Shown piece after piece: positions 17,000-26,867 of a DNA stretch of 44,110 nt. The notes beneath the pieces were generated by a model. It did not search any database. It saw only the letters and a program-made list of their open reading frames with translations, and was not told where the DNA came from. This stretch comes from Pseudomonas sp. (GTDB lineage: Bacteria; Pseudomonadota; Gammaproteobacteria; Pseudomonadales; Pseudomonadaceae): NCBI GenBank assembly GCA_022448005.1, contig JAKUTK010000006.1:1-44110 (forward strand), given 5' to 3'. Numbering within the stretch: position 1 is the stretch's first letter; each line of letters opens with the position of its first letter. The position numbers were made by a program, and so were the translations under genes.

Positions 17000-18036
17000 C
17001 AGTGAGGCTGCCGCAATAGCAGATAGAGAAAGAAAGGCGCGCCCAGCAGTGCAGTGACAATCCCGATCGGCAACTCCGCAGGCGCCAGCATAAGCCGAGC
17101 AAAAAGATCGGCAAGCAGCAGCAGGCTGCCCCCTGCCAACGCCGACGCCGGTAGCAGCAATCGATGGTCGGGACCAATCAGCAGCCTGACTAGATGGGGA
17201 ACCACCAGACCAACAAACCCGATCATGCCCGCCGCCGCTACCGCTGCGCCGACGCTGAGTGCCGTGCAGAACACCAGTTCGCGCTTGAGTCGCTCGACAT
17301 CAAACCCTAGGTGACGCGCCTCCGATTCACCCAACAAAAGGGCGTTCAGCGCCCGCGCCCGGCGAGGCAGCCAACATGCCACGGCCACTGTCACCAGCAA
17401 GAGTGGCCAGAGCCGTGCGTAGCTTGCGCCGTTAAGGCTGCCCAGATTCCAGAAGGTCAAGGTACGTAACGCATTGTCGTCAGCTACATAGGTGAAAAGC
17501 CCAATCACTGCGCCCGCCAGAGCAGTCAGCGCAATACCGGCGAGCAGCATCGTCGCGACATGGGTACGCCCACCTCGCCGACCGAGGCGATAGACCATCC
17601 AAGTGACACCTAGGCCACCGAGAAATGCGCTGACCGACAAAAGATAGGGTTCCAGCAATGGGGAGATCCCACCGACCAGCTGTCCCCCGACGATGGTGGC
17701 GGCGGCGCCTAGTGCGGCACCGCTGGAAACACCGACCAGTCCGGGGTCGGCCAGTGGATTACGAAACAAACCCTGCATGGCGACGCCGGACAACGCCAGC
17801 ACCGCGCCCACACTCAAGCCAAGCAAGGCGCGTGGCAATCTGATCTGCCCTAGGATCAGCACAGCCTGGTCGGCGCCCTCATCTCCCGTCGATAAGCCAA
17901 GCAGCTGCAATAGAGCTTGCAGGATGTCGACCAGCGGCAGATGGACCGGCCCGAGGGCCAGCGACAACCAGAAGGCAATCAGCCACACGAGACCCAGCGA
18001 AAGAAACAAAGGGCGTGCGGATAGCACTGGGCTCAT
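16999..18036 (-). CDS. phuU: Haem ABC transporter permease
   Basis: A 345-residue FecCD-family permease with about ten membrane helices. Typical blocks are [59 protein letters not shown] and [20 protein letters not shown]. With PhuV it would form the inner-membrane haem importer. No periplasmic binding protein gene (phuT) precedes it; the next gene is a divergent Rieske protein. The ATG at 18036 is preceded by TG, giving TGATG, the pattern expected if an upstream gene once ended here. There is no clear ribosome binding site or Fur box before it. Confidence 0.9.
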   Translation of the reverse strand: MSPVLSARPLFLSLGLVWLIAFWLSLALGPVHLPLVDILQALLQLLGLSTGDEGADQAVLILGQIRLPRALLGLSVGAVLALSGVAMQGLFRNPLADPGLVGVSSGAALGAAATIVGGQLVGGISPLLEPYLLSVSAFLGGLGVTWMVYRLGRRGGRTHVATMLLAGIALTALAGAVIGLFTYVADDNALRTLTFWNLGSLNGASYARLWPLLLVTVAVACWLPRRARALNALLLGESEARHLGFDVERLKRELVFCTALSVGAAVAAAGMIGFVGLVVPHLVRLLIGPDHRLLLPASALAGGSLLLLADLFARLMLAPAELPIGIVTALLGAPFFLYLLLRQPH

Positions 18037-18168
18037 CAAAAGTTTCGCCAGTTGAGATTCGAGCCGAAGGATAAAAGCCAGCCACTCACTCCGCCAGCGC
18101 TATCCATTGTTCGCCAACCCTGTCGCGGGCTGTTTGGGTGATAATTCTTTGGAGCTAAGGAGGATCCG

Positions 18169-18492
18169 ATGATTCGATTGTGCGAGACCACAGACGTGAT
18201 GGAGGGGCAAAGCAAGGGTTTCGAACGAGAAGGACAGCGCCTGCTGGCGATTCGCAAGGATGGCACGCTTTATGTCTACAAGAACCGTTGCCCACATCGC
18301 GGAATCCCGCTGGAGTGGCTGCCAGACCAGTTTCTTGACAGCAGCGGCAGCCTCATCCAATGCGCGACCCACGGCGCGCTGTTTCTTATCGATAGCGGTG
18401 AGTGCGTCGCGGGCCCCTGCGCTGGACAAGCGTTGCAAGCACTGCCGTGCGTCGAGCAAAACGGCACCATCTGGTTACAGAACGTGCGCTAG
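18169..18492 (+). CDS. Small Rieske [2Fe-2S] ferredoxin-like protein
   Basis: A 107-residue single-domain Rieske protein. Cluster ligands are in CPHRG (Cys42, His44) and CATHGALF (Cys66? and His69 by count), the normal C-x-H ... C-x2-H arrangement. There is no signal peptide, so it is probably cytosolic and resembles the ferredoxin components of dioxygenases, though no oxygenase or reductase gene is nearby. AAGGAGG, 6 nt before the ATG, is an ideal ribosome binding site. It is followed by dsbD. Confidence 0.9.
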   Translation: MIRLCETTDVMEGQSKGFEREGQRLLAIRKDGTLYVYKNRCPHRGIPLEWLPDQFLDSSGSLIQCATHGALFLIDSGECVAGPCAGQALQALPCVEQNGTIWLQNVR

Positions 18493-18563
18493 TGCGACGT
18501 TGCGTACGAGCGACGATTGGCCGCGTTGGGTATCATGCCGCCACTGCTTCCTGTGAGATGACC

Positions 18564-20345
18564 ATGCGCCGTTTGCTGAGTCTGCTGATCCTGTTGTTCG
18601 CCCTCCCCGCTGTTGCCGGCCTGTTCGACAGCCGCCCCAGCTCGACGCTTGGGGGGCTGAACAACAGTGCTGACTTCCTGCCGGTACGCGAAGCGTTTCG
18701 CCTGAACCTGGTCGACGCATCGCCGGAACAGGTCAAGCTGCGCTTCGTCGCAGCGGAGGGCTATTACCTCTACCGGCACCAATTCAAATTCAAGATCAAT
18801 ACGCCCGGTGTTGTGATCGGCGAAGCGAACCTGCCCGCGGGAGAGCAAAAGACCGACGACTATTTTGGCGAAGTCGAAGTTTATTACGGCGTTCTCGACG
18901 TTGAACTACCGATTCGCAACCCGCAGAACCAGCCCTTTACCTTACAGGTGACCTATCAAGGCTGCGCAGACAAGGGTTTGTGCTATCCGCCGGAAACCGA
19001 GTCCCTTGATATTGGCGGCACGCCGAAGGCCGCATCTGCAGCGGCGGATTCAAGCATTGCGACCGACACCACTGCCGGGCTGTCCTGGCGCTCGGTGGCG
19101 TTGTTCTTTCTCGCAGGACTGGGACTGACGTTCACACCCTGCGTGTTGCCCATGTTGCCGATCCTTTCCGGAGTCGTTTTGCGCGGGCAGGTCGGAGGAA
19201 TGCGCAGCTTTGGTCTGTCGCTCGCGTACGTCTTGCCAATGGCGGCCGGCTTCGCCGTGCTTGGCGCGCTGATGGGCATGTTTGGAGCTGAACTGAATCT
19301 GCAGGCCCGCTTGCAGTCGCCCTGGATTCTGGTGCCGTTCGCGCTGTTTTTTGTCGCCTTTGCCTTGGCCATGTTCGGACTGTTCGAGTTACGTTTGCCA
19401 CAAGCGATGGGCTACCGCCTCGAGCGCATTGCTGGCAATGCCAGAGGCGGTTCATTCCTCGGTGCCGCGGTGCTCGGAACGGTTTCCAGTCTGCTGGTTT
19501 CGCCATGCGTGTCGGCACCGCTTGCGGGCGCCTTGCTGTATATCAGCGCCAGTGGCGATGCGCTGGGTGGCGGCCTCAAGCTGTTCGCCCTTGGCTTAGG
19601 AATGGGCACACCACTGATTCTGTTCGCCATTGGCGGCGGCGCCCTACTTCCCAAGAGCGGCCCATGGATGGTCACGGTACGCAACGTCTTTGGTGTGTTG
19701 CTCTTGGCGGTTGCCGTGTGGATGCTCGAGCGAGTCTTGCCAGGCCCGCTAGCGCTGGCGCTCTGGGGCTTGCTGGCTGCCGGCACGGCATTGTTCCTAG
19801 GCACGCTGGAATTTGGTCTCAAGACACCCCGGCAGAAACTCGCACAGCTGCTGGGCCTGGTGCTGCTGGTCTATGCCCTGGCGGCCTGGGTCGGTGCGCT
19901 GCAGGGAAACTCCGATCCGCTGCGACCGCTGCCTCGCTCCACCTCAGTTGCCGCCGGTGGCTCCGCCAGCGAAACAGAAGCCTGGCGCACAGTGACTACC
20001 CCGACTGAACTCGACGCCCAACTCAGCGCGGCGCAGGCAGCAGGCCAACCGCTGATGCTCGATTGGTACGCTGACTGGTGTATCAGCTGCAAAGTGATCG
20101 AGCGCGAAGTGTTCGCCGCTCCAGAGATTGCGCCACGTCTTGCAGACTACCGTCTGGTTCGCTTCGACATTACTGACAGCAACCCGGAGCAGCGGGCATT
20201 GCTCGACCGCTATAAGCTCTTCGGCCCGCCAGCGGTTCTGTTCTTTGATCGCACCGGCAAGGAGCTGACCGACGTAAGGGTCGTCGGCGAAATCGATGCC
20301 GGTCAGTTCATGGAGCGACTGGACCGCGCCGAAGCCTCTCTATAG
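18564..20345 (+). CDS. dsbD: Thiol:disulfide interchange protein DsbD
   Basis: DsbD carries reducing power from cytosolic thioredoxin to the periplasm (DsbC and cytochrome c maturation). The roughly 593-residue protein has a signal peptide (MRRLLSLLILLFALPAVAG), the periplasmic alpha domain with Cys134/Cys140 (GCADKGLCYPP), a membrane core with cysteines in FTPCVLPMLP (near 193) and LVSPCVSAPL (near 315), and a C-terminal thioredoxin-like domain with WCISC (near 506-509). All three redox pairs are intact. Two in-frame ATG codons (18558, 18564) are possible; the second puts the positive residues at the signal-peptide start. Confidence 0.94.
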   Translation: MRRLLSLLILLFALPAVAGLFDSRPSSTLGGLNNSADFLPVREAFRLNLVDASPEQVKLRFVAAEGYYLYRHQFKFKINTPGVVIGEANLPAGEQKTDDYFGEVEVYYGVLDVELPIRNPQNQPFTLQVTYQGCADKGLCYPPETESLDIGGTPKAASAAADSSIATDTTAGLSWRSVALFFLAGLGLTFTPCVLPMLPILSGVVLRGQVGGMRSFGLSLAYVLPMAAGFAVLGALMGMFGAELNLQARLQSPWILVPFALFFVAFALAMFGLFELRLPQAMGYRLERIAGNARGGSFLGAAVLGTVSSLLVSPCVSAPLAGALLYISASGDALGGGLKLFALGLGMGTPLILFAIGGGALLPKSGPWMVTVRNVFGVLLLAVAVWMLERVLPGPLALALWGLLAAGTALFLGTLEFGLKTPRQKLAQLLGLVLLVYALAAWVGALQGNSDPLRPLPRSTSVAAGGSASETEAWRTVTTPTELDAQLSAAQAAGQPLMLDWYADWCISCKVIEREVFAAPEIAPRLADYRLVRFDITDSNPEQRALLDRYKLFGPPAVLFFDRTGKELTDVRVVGEIDAGQFMERLDRAEASL

Positions 20346-20404
20346 ACAGTCCCTGCAGCAATCTCCAGCCATAATGTCGGCATTTACGCCGATCAAGACA
20401 TGAC

Positions 20405-20434
20405 TGGACAGTCAGCCCTCGCTTCGTGCATAGT
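20405..20434 (+). promoter_or_regulatory. Candidate promoter of the aroQ-accBC unit
   Basis: Plus strand TGGACA (20405-20410), 18-bp spacer, CATAGT (20429-20434). A GGGCGCT/AGCGCCC hairpin (20451-20470) would lie in the leader just before the aroQ ribosome binding site. The match is moderate. Confidence 0.35.
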
Positions 20435-20497
20435 TTTTCCCCTCACCGATGGGCGCTCGCTCAAGCGCCCGTCTGGACAGAACAACAAGGAATACTC

Positions 20498-20941
20498 ATG
20501 GCGACGTTTCTGGTCCTCCACGGCCCGAATCTGAATATGCTTGGCACCCGTGAACCCGGCGTCTATGGCGCCATGACGCTGGCGCAGATCAACCAGGATC
20601 TGGAGCAGCGAGCCCGTGATGCCGGCCACCATCTGCTGCATCTACAGTCCAATGCCGAGTACGAGCTGATCGAGCGCATCCATGCCGCACGCAGCGAAGG
20701 CGTGGACTTCATCCTGATCAATCCCGCCGCCTTTACGCACACCAGCGTTGCGCTACGTGACGCGCTGCTGGCGGTGAGCATCCCATTCATCGAAGTGCAC
20801 CTGTCAAACGTGCACAATCGTGAACCTTTCCGCCATCACTCCTATTTCTCGGATGTCGCGGTAGGGGTGATCTGCGGTCTTGGCGCCAGCGGCTACCGCC
20901 TGGCATTGGAGGCCGCCCTGGAACAACTCGCTGCTTCCTGA
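20498..20941 (+). CDS. aroQ: Type II 3-dehydroquinate dehydratase
   Basis: Catalyses the third step of the shikimate pathway, 3-dehydroquinate to 3-dehydroshikimate. The 147-residue length is typical of the small type II enzymes. It starts [20 protein letters not shown]; the catalytic Tyr is in GVYG (near 24), with [36 protein letters not shown] (catalytic His near 103) and [18 protein letters not shown] upstream supports the ATG at 20498. Followed by accB and accC, an arrangement widespread in gamma-proteobacteria. Confidence 0.97.
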   Translation: MATFLVLHGPNLNMLGTREPGVYGAMTLAQINQDLEQRARDAGHHLLHLQSNAEYELIERIHAARSEGVDFILINPAAFTHTSVALRDALLAVSIPFIEVHLSNVHNREPFRHHSYFSDVAVGVICGLGASGYRLALEAALEQLAAS

Positions 20942-21020
20942 CAGGACCGCGCGCAACACGCGCCGGCCTCGAAGAAGCGAGCAGCAATGCCCTTTGAACT
21001 TACCTGGGAGTCACTGCTTC

Positions 21021-21476
21021 ATGGATATTCGCAAAGTCAAGAAACTGATCGAGCTGCTGGAAGAGTCCGGTATCGACGAGCTGGAAATTCACGAAGGCGA
21101 AGAGTCCGTTCGCATCAGCCGTCATAGCAAGCAGGTTGCAATGCAGCAGCCTTACTATGCGCAAGCGCCAATGCCGGCCCCCGCAGCCGCTCCGGCCGCC
21201 GCACCAGCCGCCGATGCCGCGCCGGCACAGCCAAAGCTCAATGGCACCGTAGTTCGCTCGCCTATGGTCGGCACCTTCTACCGCGCCTCGTCGCCGGAGT
21301 CGGCCAACTTCGTTGAAGTCGGTCAGAACGTTAAGAAAGGCGACATCCTCTGCATCGTCGAAGCGATGAAGATGATGAACCACATCGAGGCCGAAACCAG
21401 CGGCACCATCGAATCCATCCTGGTGGAGAATGGTCAGCCGGTCGAATACGACCAGCCGCTGTTCACCATCGTTTGA
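21021..21476 (+). CDS. accB: Biotin carboxyl carrier protein of acetyl-CoA carboxylase
   Basis: A 151-residue carrier subunit whose biotinylated Lys shuttles carboxyl groups in the first step of fatty acid synthesis. N-terminal helical part [18 protein letters not shown], an Ala/Pro-rich flexible linker (about 52-75), and the biotinyl domain with the EAMKMMN motif (biotinylated Lys near 117). The ATG at 21021 has GGGAG about 10 nt upstream. It lies 79 bp after aroQ and 17 bp before accC. Confidence 0.97.
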   Translation: MDIRKVKKLIELLEESGIDELEIHEGEESVRISRHSKQVAMQQPYYAQAPMPAPAAAPAAAPAADAAPAQPKLNGTVVRSPMVGTFYRASSPESANFVEVGQNVKKGDILCIVEAMKMMNHIEAETSGTIESILVENGQPVEYDQPLFTIV

Positions 21477-21493
21477 ACCGCGGAGAACCAGCG

Positions 21494-22843
21494 ATGTTGG
21501 AAAAAGTACTAATCGCCAACCGCGGTGAAATCGCCCTGCGGATTTTGCGAGCCTGCAAAGAGCTGGGGATCAAGACCGTCGCGGTTCATTCCACCGCCGA
21601 TAGGGAGCTGATGCACCTGGCCTTGGCCGACGAGTCCGTCTGCATCGGCCCGGCCCTCGCGACCAACTCCTACCTGCACATCCCCTCGATCATTGCCGCA
21701 GCGGAAGTGACCGGCGCTACCGCAATTCATCCCGGCTATGGCTTTCTGGCCGAAAACGCCGATTTCGCCGAGCAAGTGGAAAAATCCGGTTTTGCCTTTG
21801 TCGGCCCGAAAGCCGAAACCATTCGCCTGATGGGCGACAAGGTCTCAGCCAAGGACGCCATGATCAAAGCCGGAGTACCTGTGGTACCGGGCTCTGACGG
21901 ACCGCTTCCGGAAGACGAGGCCGAAGCGCTGCGCATCGCCCGTGAAGTCGGCTATCCAGTGATCATTAAGGCCGCTGGTGGCGGTGGCGGCCGCGGCATG
22001 CGTGTCGTTCATCACGAAGAAGACCTCATCAAGTCGGCCAAACTGACACGCACCGAAGCGGGCGCGGCGTTCGGAAACCCGATGGTCTATCTCGAGAAGT
22101 TCCTCGGCAACCCACGCCACGTGGAAGTTCAGGTGCTCTCCGATGGCCAAGGCAACGCCGTACACCTGGGCGATCGCGACTGCTCGCTCCAGCGTCGTCA
22201 CCAAAAGGTCCTGGAAGAAGCGCCTGCACCGTACCTTGATGAAAAGGCACGTGCCGAAGTGCTCAAGCGCTGCACTGACGCCTGCGTAGAGATCGGCTAT
22301 CGGGGCGCCGGTACCTTTGAGTTCCTGTACGAAGATGGGCACTTCTACTTCATCGAGATGAACACCCGCGTTCAGGTAGAGCATCCGGTCACCGAGATGG
22401 TGACGGGCGTCGACATCGTCAAGGAAATGCTCAGCATTGCAGCCGGCAACAAGCTGTCGATCAAACAGGACGATGTGGTCATTCGCGGCCATTCCCTGGA
22501 ATGCCGGATCAACGCCGAAGATCCTTCGAACTTCCTGCCGAGCCCGGGCAAGGTCAAGCACTTCCACGCGCCTGGCGGCTTTGGCGTACGGGTCGATTCG
22601 CACCTTTACAGCGGCTATTCGGTACCGCCGAATTACGATTCGCTGATTGGAAAGCTGATCACCTACGGCGCCACTCGTGAAGAAGCCATGGCGCGCATGC
22701 GCAACGCCCTGGACGAAATCGTCGTCGACGGCATAAAGACCAACATCCCTCTGCACAGGGATCTGGTGCGTGATGAAGGCTTCTGCAAAGGCGGCGTGAA
22801 CATCCATTACCTGGAAAAGAAGCTGGGAATGGACAAGCACTGA
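21494..22843 (+). CDS. accC: Biotin carboxylase subunit of acetyl-CoA carboxylase
   Basis: A 449-residue ATP-grasp enzyme that carboxylates biotin on AccB using ATP and bicarbonate. It starts [20 protein letters not shown]; the Gly-rich ATP loop [16 protein letters not shown] (near 158), the [19 protein letters not shown] segment, and the catalytic [18 protein letters not shown] (near 288-305) are all present. The start at 21494 is preceded by GGAG; an in-frame ATG at 21473 overlaps the accB stop. A terminator hairpin follows. Confidence 0.98.
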   Translation: MLEKVLIANRGEIALRILRACKELGIKTVAVHSTADRELMHLALADESVCIGPALATNSYLHIPSIIAAAEVTGATAIHPGYGFLAENADFAEQVEKSGFAFVGPKAETIRLMGDKVSAKDAMIKAGVPVVPGSDGPLPEDEAEALRIAREVGYPVIIKAAGGGGGRGMRVVHHEEDLIKSAKLTRTEAGAAFGNPMVYLEKFLGNPRHVEVQVLSDGQGNAVHLGDRDCSLQRRHQKVLEEAPAPYLDEKARAEVLKRCTDACVEIGYRGAGTFEFLYEDGHFYFIEMNTRVQVEHPVTEMVTGVDIVKEMLSIAAGNKLSIKQDDVVIRGHSLECRINAEDPSNFLPSPGKVKHFHAPGGFGVRVDSHLYSGYSVPPNYDSLIGKLITYGATREEAMARMRNALDEIVVDGIKTNIPLHRDLVRDEGFCKGGVNIHYLEKKLGMDKH

Positions 22844-22860
22844 TCCAGTGCTGACATCAG

Positions 22861-22893
22861 CAAGGGCTGCCAAACGGCAGCCCTTGTCGTTTC
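22861..22893 (+). terminator. Terminator of the aroQ-accB-accC unit
   Basis: Perfect 11-bp stem CAAGGGCTGCC / GGCAGCCCTTG (22861-22886) with an AAAC loop, followed by the moderately T-rich TCGTTTCT. Confidence 0.8.
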
Positions 22894-22985
22894 TGGCATC
22901 GCCAAGATGGAAGCCTCCAACACGCTCCAGTAAGATCCCGACTTTTGCGACCGGCTATTCCGGTTGCTCGCTCCGAGAGGCCACA

Positions 22986-23867
22986 ATGCCCTGGTTACAA
23001 CTTCGTCTTGCCATTTCCCCAGAACAGGCAGAAGCCCTCGAAGACGCGCTCCTGGGCGTTGGCGCAGTGTCAGTGACGTTCATGGACGCCGAAGACCAGC
23101 CCATATTCGAACCCGACCTCAACACGACGCCGCTGTGGTCACACACCCATCTGCTGGCATTGTTCGAAGGCGATGCCGATGAAACCAACCTACTGGCCCA
23201 CCTGCGGTTGCTAACTGGCGGGGAGTTGCCTGAATACCAGCTTGAGCGCATCGAAGACCAGGACTGGGAACGCAGCTGGATGGACAATTTTCACCCGATG
23301 CGTTTCGGCAGCCGTCTATGGATAGTACCGAGCTGGCACGCTGCTCCGGAGCCGGATGCAGTGAACCTGTTGCTCGACCCCGGCTTGGCCTTTGGCACCG
23401 GCACTCACCCAACCACGGCGCTTTGCCTGGAGTGGCTTGACGCCCAGCCATTGGAGGATTTGGAGGTACTCGATTTCGGCTGCGGCTCGGGCATTCTAGC
23501 CATTGCTGCCTTGCTCCTGGGCGCGAAGCAAGCCGTCGGAACTGACATCGACGTGCAGGCCCTTGAAGCATCACGCGACAATGCCGGGCGCAACGGCATC
23601 GACCCGGCACGCTTCCCGCTGTATCTGCCCGGGCAGCTACCCGAGGGTCAGGCTGACGTGGTGGTCGCCAACATTCTTGCCGGCCCGCTGGTGGCATTGG
23701 CGCCGCGCATTATCGAAAGGGTCAAGCACGGCGGCCGTCTCGCCTTGTCGGGGATATTGGCCGAGCAGGCTGAAGAGGTGCGTGCCGCCTATGCCAACCA
23801 GTTCGAGCTCGACCCGACGACGGAAAAAGACGGCTGGGTCCGCATCACCGGTATCCGTCGATTCTGA
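22986..23867 (+). CDS. prmA: Ribosomal protein L11 methyltransferase
   Basis: PrmA trimethylates residues of ribosomal protein L11. The 293-residue length is normal. It starts [20 protein letters not shown]; the N-terminal substrate-binding domain is followed by the SAM domain with [40 protein letters not shown] (motif I, near 162), GTDID and the [11 protein letters not shown] motif. It lies after the accC terminator and should have its own promoter in 22894-22985. Confidence 0.96.
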   Translation: MPWLQLRLAISPEQAEALEDALLGVGAVSVTFMDAEDQPIFEPDLNTTPLWSHTHLLALFEGDADETNLLAHLRLLTGGELPEYQLERIEDQDWERSWMDNFHPMRFGSRLWIVPSWHAAPEPDAVNLLLDPGLAFGTGTHPTTALCLEWLDAQPLEDLEVLDFGCGSGILAIAALLLGAKQAVGTDIDVQALEASRDNAGRNGIDPARFPLYLPGQLPEGQADVVVANILAGPLVALAPRIIERVKHGGRLALSGILAEQAEEVRAAYANQFELDPTTEKDGWVRITGIRRF

Positions 23868-23963
23868 GCATTGCCTTAGACGCAGCAATCAACTCGGCCG
23901 TCCACCACTGCTGCTTCCAGGCGAGCATGCGCTAGACTACGGCCATTTAAGCCGGACCAACGC

Positions 23964-25256
23964 ATGACCAGCTTTGTCACTCAATGCCCCCATTGCCAGA
24001 CCAGCTTCCGCGTCAGCCGCACCCAGCTCGGCGCAGCCCAGGGTGTGGTGCGGTGCGGCGCCTGCATGGAGCTTTTCAATGCCGCCCGCTACCTGCAGGA
24101 CGCAGACACAGCTGGCAGCAGGGAAGCGACCACGGACGCCACCGCCCTAGCTCCTGTCAGCGGAGCATCGAGCGGGCGGGCGGCTCAGGGAAAACCTGCG
24201 GGTCAAGACGACACCTTCTGGATCCACGACGATCTGGATCTGGATAGCCTGGACCTCGATGAAGAGCTGGCGAAGCTTGAGCGACAGGAGCTGGAGCTTT
24301 CCCGCGAGTTTCTGGAACTGGAGCCGCAACCCGGCGAGCAACAACGCCACCTGCACGCCGATCAGTCGACTGATGATGACGAAGCGTGGGCCGAGCAACT
24401 GCTGAGTGCAGACTCCGAGCCTCAGGAGCGCAACGAGCCGCTCGAAGCGCAACCAGAACCTATTGCCGAACACCCTCGTGACACCGCAGAGATTCGCTTC
24501 ACCCCGGTGAGTGCCGAACATCCCGCCCCGCCCAGCCCGCTCGGGGTGCCTGGCGATCCAGTGATCGAGCAGCTGAACAGTACAGAGCGCGCCGAACCGG
24601 TAGTGAATCTGCCTATTGACGCTGACGGCGACGATGCGCGAACAACGCTGGCAGCTCGAGGCAGGATCAGTACCGAGCGAGAATCGCCGCGCCCGACACG
24701 TCAAGACCGCGAGGAGCGATTGTTCGACCTGGACGATGAACCCTTGCAGCTCGCTTGGCAGGCGCGCCGGCGCCCCTGGGGCCGCTGGCTGGGCTGGGGC
24801 TTGTTGAACCTTATAGCGCTGCTGGGATTGGCGACCCAGTATGTGATCTATAACTTTGATGAGCTGGCACGTCAGGATGAGTACCGTCCTTGGCTGGAAC
24901 AAATCTGCCCTGCGCTGGACTGCAAGCTACCGCCCCGAGTCGACATCAGCCAGATCAAGAGCAGCAATCTCGTGGTGCGCAGCCACCCGGATTTCGCGGG
25001 AGCACTGGTAGTCGATGCGATCATCTACAACCGGGCGTCATTTGCCCAACCTTTCCCGTTGCTGGAAGTGCGCTTCGATGACATTCGGGGCAACACGCTG
25101 GCGCGACGAACCTTCAAGCCGGGTGAATACCTTTCCGGAGAGCTCGCAGGACAACGGGAAATGCCCTCGCAGGTTCCTATCCACATTGCGCTGGACATCC
25201 TGGACCCTGGCACAGCGGCGGTGAATTACAGCCTCGCCTTTCGCTCTCCTGACTGA
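23964..25256 (+). CDS. Zinc-ribbon (MJ0042) and DUF3426 membrane protein
   Basis: A 430-residue protein. Residues 1-40 are an MJ0042-type zinc ribbon, CPHCQTSFRV...VVRCGACMELF (two Cys-x2-Cys pairs). Residues about 50-265 are acidic, Glu/Asp/Pro-rich and low complexity. One membrane helix follows (WLGWGLLNLIALLGLATQYV, about 273-292), and the C-terminal DUF3426 domain (CPALDCKLPPRVDISQIKSS onward) would be periplasmic. The family is widespread in pseudomonads next to prmA and dusB; its function is not known. The zinc ribbon on the cytosolic side suggests a sensor or anchoring role, which is inference. Confidence 0.88.
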   Translation: MTSFVTQCPHCQTSFRVSRTQLGAAQGVVRCGACMELFNAARYLQDADTAGSREATTDATALAPVSGASSGRAAQGKPAGQDDTFWIHDDLDLDSLDLDEELAKLERQELELSREFLELEPQPGEQQRHLHADQSTDDDEAWAEQLLSADSEPQERNEPLEAQPEPIAEHPRDTAEIRFTPVSAEHPAPPSPLGVPGDPVIEQLNSTERAEPVVNLPIDADGDDARTTLAARGRISTERESPRPTRQDREERLFDLDDEPLQLAWQARRRPWGRWLGWGLLNLIALLGLATQYVIYNFDELARQDEYRPWLEQICPALDCKLPPRVDISQIKSSNLVVRSHPDFAGALVVDAIIYNRASFAQPFPLLEVRFDDIRGNTLARRTFKPGEYLSGELAGQREMPSQVPIHIALDILDPGTAAVNYSLAFRSPD

Positions 25257-25339
25257 CGCCCACTCTGCCCGGGACGACGGGCGGCGCTTACCGCGCGCCG
25301 TTTCAGTGCGCCATGCTACCGCTCGCTATAAGTCCGAAG

Positions 25340-25363
25340 CTGTTCAGATTTTGTTCAGAACAG
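25340..25363 (+). repeat. Repeat element upstream of the dusB-fis promoter
   Basis: Two exact copies of TGTTCAGA (25341-25348 and 25352-25359) are spaced at 11 bp, about one helical turn, and the whole element is bounded by the inverted arms CTGTTC and GAACAG. It ends 2 bp before the -35 box, a likely place for an activator or repressor. Confidence 0.5.
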
Positions 25364-25365
25364 CC

Positions 25366-25394
25366 TTTAACCCGTCATCCTTAGCGGGTATTAT
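25366..25394 (+). promoter_or_regulatory. dusB-fis promoter
   Basis: Plus strand TTTAAC (25366-25371), 17-bp spacer, TATTAT (25389-25394), about 60 bp before the dusB start. Immediately upstream is a repeat element (25340-25363). Confidence 0.65.
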
Positions 25395-25454
25395 GCACAC
25401 CCTTTTTTGCTGTCCCGATCTACCTAACAAGCAGGCTCCAGGCAGGGAATCTTC

Positions 25455-26468
25455 ATGTCAGCGGTACGCATCGGCCCCTACATCCTTCCGAATCGATTGA
25501 TCCTCGCGCCCATGGCCGGCGTGACCGATCAACCGTTCCGCCAGTTATGCCGACGTCTGGGCGCCGGCATGGTGGTGTCGGAAATGGTGACCAGCGATGT
25601 GCGCCTGTGGAATAGCCGCAAATCGCGCCTGCGCTTGCTGCATGAGGGGGACCCAGAGCCACGCTCGGTGCAGATCGCTGGGGGCGATCCACAGATGCTG
25701 GCCGAAGCGGCCGCTCGAAATGTCGAACTGGGCGCGCAGATTATTGATATCAACATGGGCTGCCCAGCCAAGAAGGTGTGCAACAAGGCTGCCGGCTCCG
25801 CACTGATGAAGGATGAAAAACTGGTATCGGAGATACTTGAGGCGGTGGTCGGAGCAGTTGATGTGCCGGTCACGCTGAAGATCCGAACCGGCTGGGACAG
25901 GCAGAACAAGAACGGGCTCTCCATAGCGAGAATTGCTGAAGAGTCCGGAATCGCTGCACTGGCCGTACATGGTCGCACGCGTGCCGACCTCTACACCGGT
26001 AATGCGGAATACGAGACCGTTGCAGCGATCAAGCAGGCCGTCGCAATACCCGTGTTTGCCAATGGGGACATCGACACGCCAGAAAAGGCCCGCCTGGTAC
26101 TCGACAAGACCGGTGCGGACGGATTGCTCATTGGTCGTGCGGCCCAGGGTAAGCCTTGGATATTTCGCGAGATCAACCACTACCTCGCCACAGGCGAGTT
26201 AATGGCGCCGCCGACGCTGGTTGAGGTCGAAGACATTCTGCTGCAGCACCTTGAGGCGCTGCATGTGTTCTACGGCGATGTGATGGGCGTACGTATCGCC
26301 CGCAAGCACGTCAGCTGGTATCTGGCAACACTGCCCGGCGCGCAGGAGTACCGCGGTCGGTTCAATGGTTTGGAAGACAGGGATGCGCAATGCGCCAGCG
26401 TTCGGAGGTTTTTCGCCGAGCGCCGTACAAGCCCTGATTCGGGGGAAGGAAAAGGGGTGGCTGCATGA
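25455..26468 (+). CDS. dusB: tRNA-dihydrouridine synthase B
   Basis: A 337-residue flavin-dependent enzyme that reduces uridines in the D-loop of tRNA. It starts [20 protein letters not shown], with AGVTDQPFR, the catalytic Cys in [18 protein letters not shown] (near 98-112), the HGRTRADLY motif and [19 protein letters not shown] upstream supports the ATG at 25455. As in many gamma-proteobacteria it is the first gene of a dusB-fis operon; its end overlaps fis by 4 bp (ATGA). Confidence 0.96.
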   Translation: MSAVRIGPYILPNRLILAPMAGVTDQPFRQLCRRLGAGMVVSEMVTSDVRLWNSRKSRLRLLHEGDPEPRSVQIAGGDPQMLAEAAARNVELGAQIIDINMGCPAKKVCNKAAGSALMKDEKLVSEILEAVVGAVDVPVTLKIRTGWDRQNKNGLSIARIAEESGIAALAVHGRTRADLYTGNAEYETVAAIKQAVAIPVFANGDIDTPEKARLVLDKTGADGLLIGRAAQGKPWIFREINHYLATGELMAPPTLVEVEDILLQHLEALHVFYGDVMGVRIARKHVSWYLATLPGAQEYRGRFNGLEDRDAQCASVRRFFAERRTSPDSGEGKGVAA

Positions 26469-26785
26469 CGCTGTTGAACGAAACCTTGTTAACTGGAACA
26501 ACATCCGTGAGCGACAATGTGAACCTCAAGCAACACCTCAACACGCCCAGCGAAGCAGGCCAGACCTTGCGAGGCAGTGTAGAAAAGGCGTTGCATAACT
26601 ATTTCGCCCACCTGGAAGGCGCGGACGTTACCGACGTTTACAACCTGGTGCTCTCTGAAGTGGAGGCACCTCTGTTGGAAACCGTGATGAATTACGTCAA
26701 AGGCAACCAGACCAAGGCCTCGGAGCTGTTGGGTCTGAACCGCGGCACCCTGCGCAAGAAACTCAAGCAATACGACCTTCTCTGA
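26465..26785 (+). CDS. fis: DNA-binding protein Fis
   Basis: A 106-residue nucleoid-associated protein that bends DNA and activates rRNA and other growth-phase promoters. The C-terminal half carries the Fis core, [20 protein letters not shown] followed by the helix-turn-helix [20 protein letters not shown]. The start overlaps the dusB stop (ATGA). Fis is a natural candidate regulator of the tandem rrn promoters at the left end of this window; no Fis site was identified there. Confidence 0.97.
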   Translation: MTLLNETLLTGTTSVSDNVNLKQHLNTPSEAGQTLRGSVEKALHNYFAHLEGADVTDVYNLVLSEVEAPLLETVMNYVKGNQTKASELLGLNRGTLRKKLKQYDLL

Positions 26786-26867
26786 TCAGCGGCGCGCTCC
26801 GATGGAACGGTGCGAGCCGTTTCCCAAGGAGTTGCCGCTCGCAGCCTGTAGCTCCTAGGAAATGTCT

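Noticed and set aside
21845-22873. Long minus-strand open frame (342 codons) opposite accC
   Set aside because: It is a reading-frame shadow of a highly conserved gene in GC-rich DNA; no ribosome binding site and no recognisable protein.
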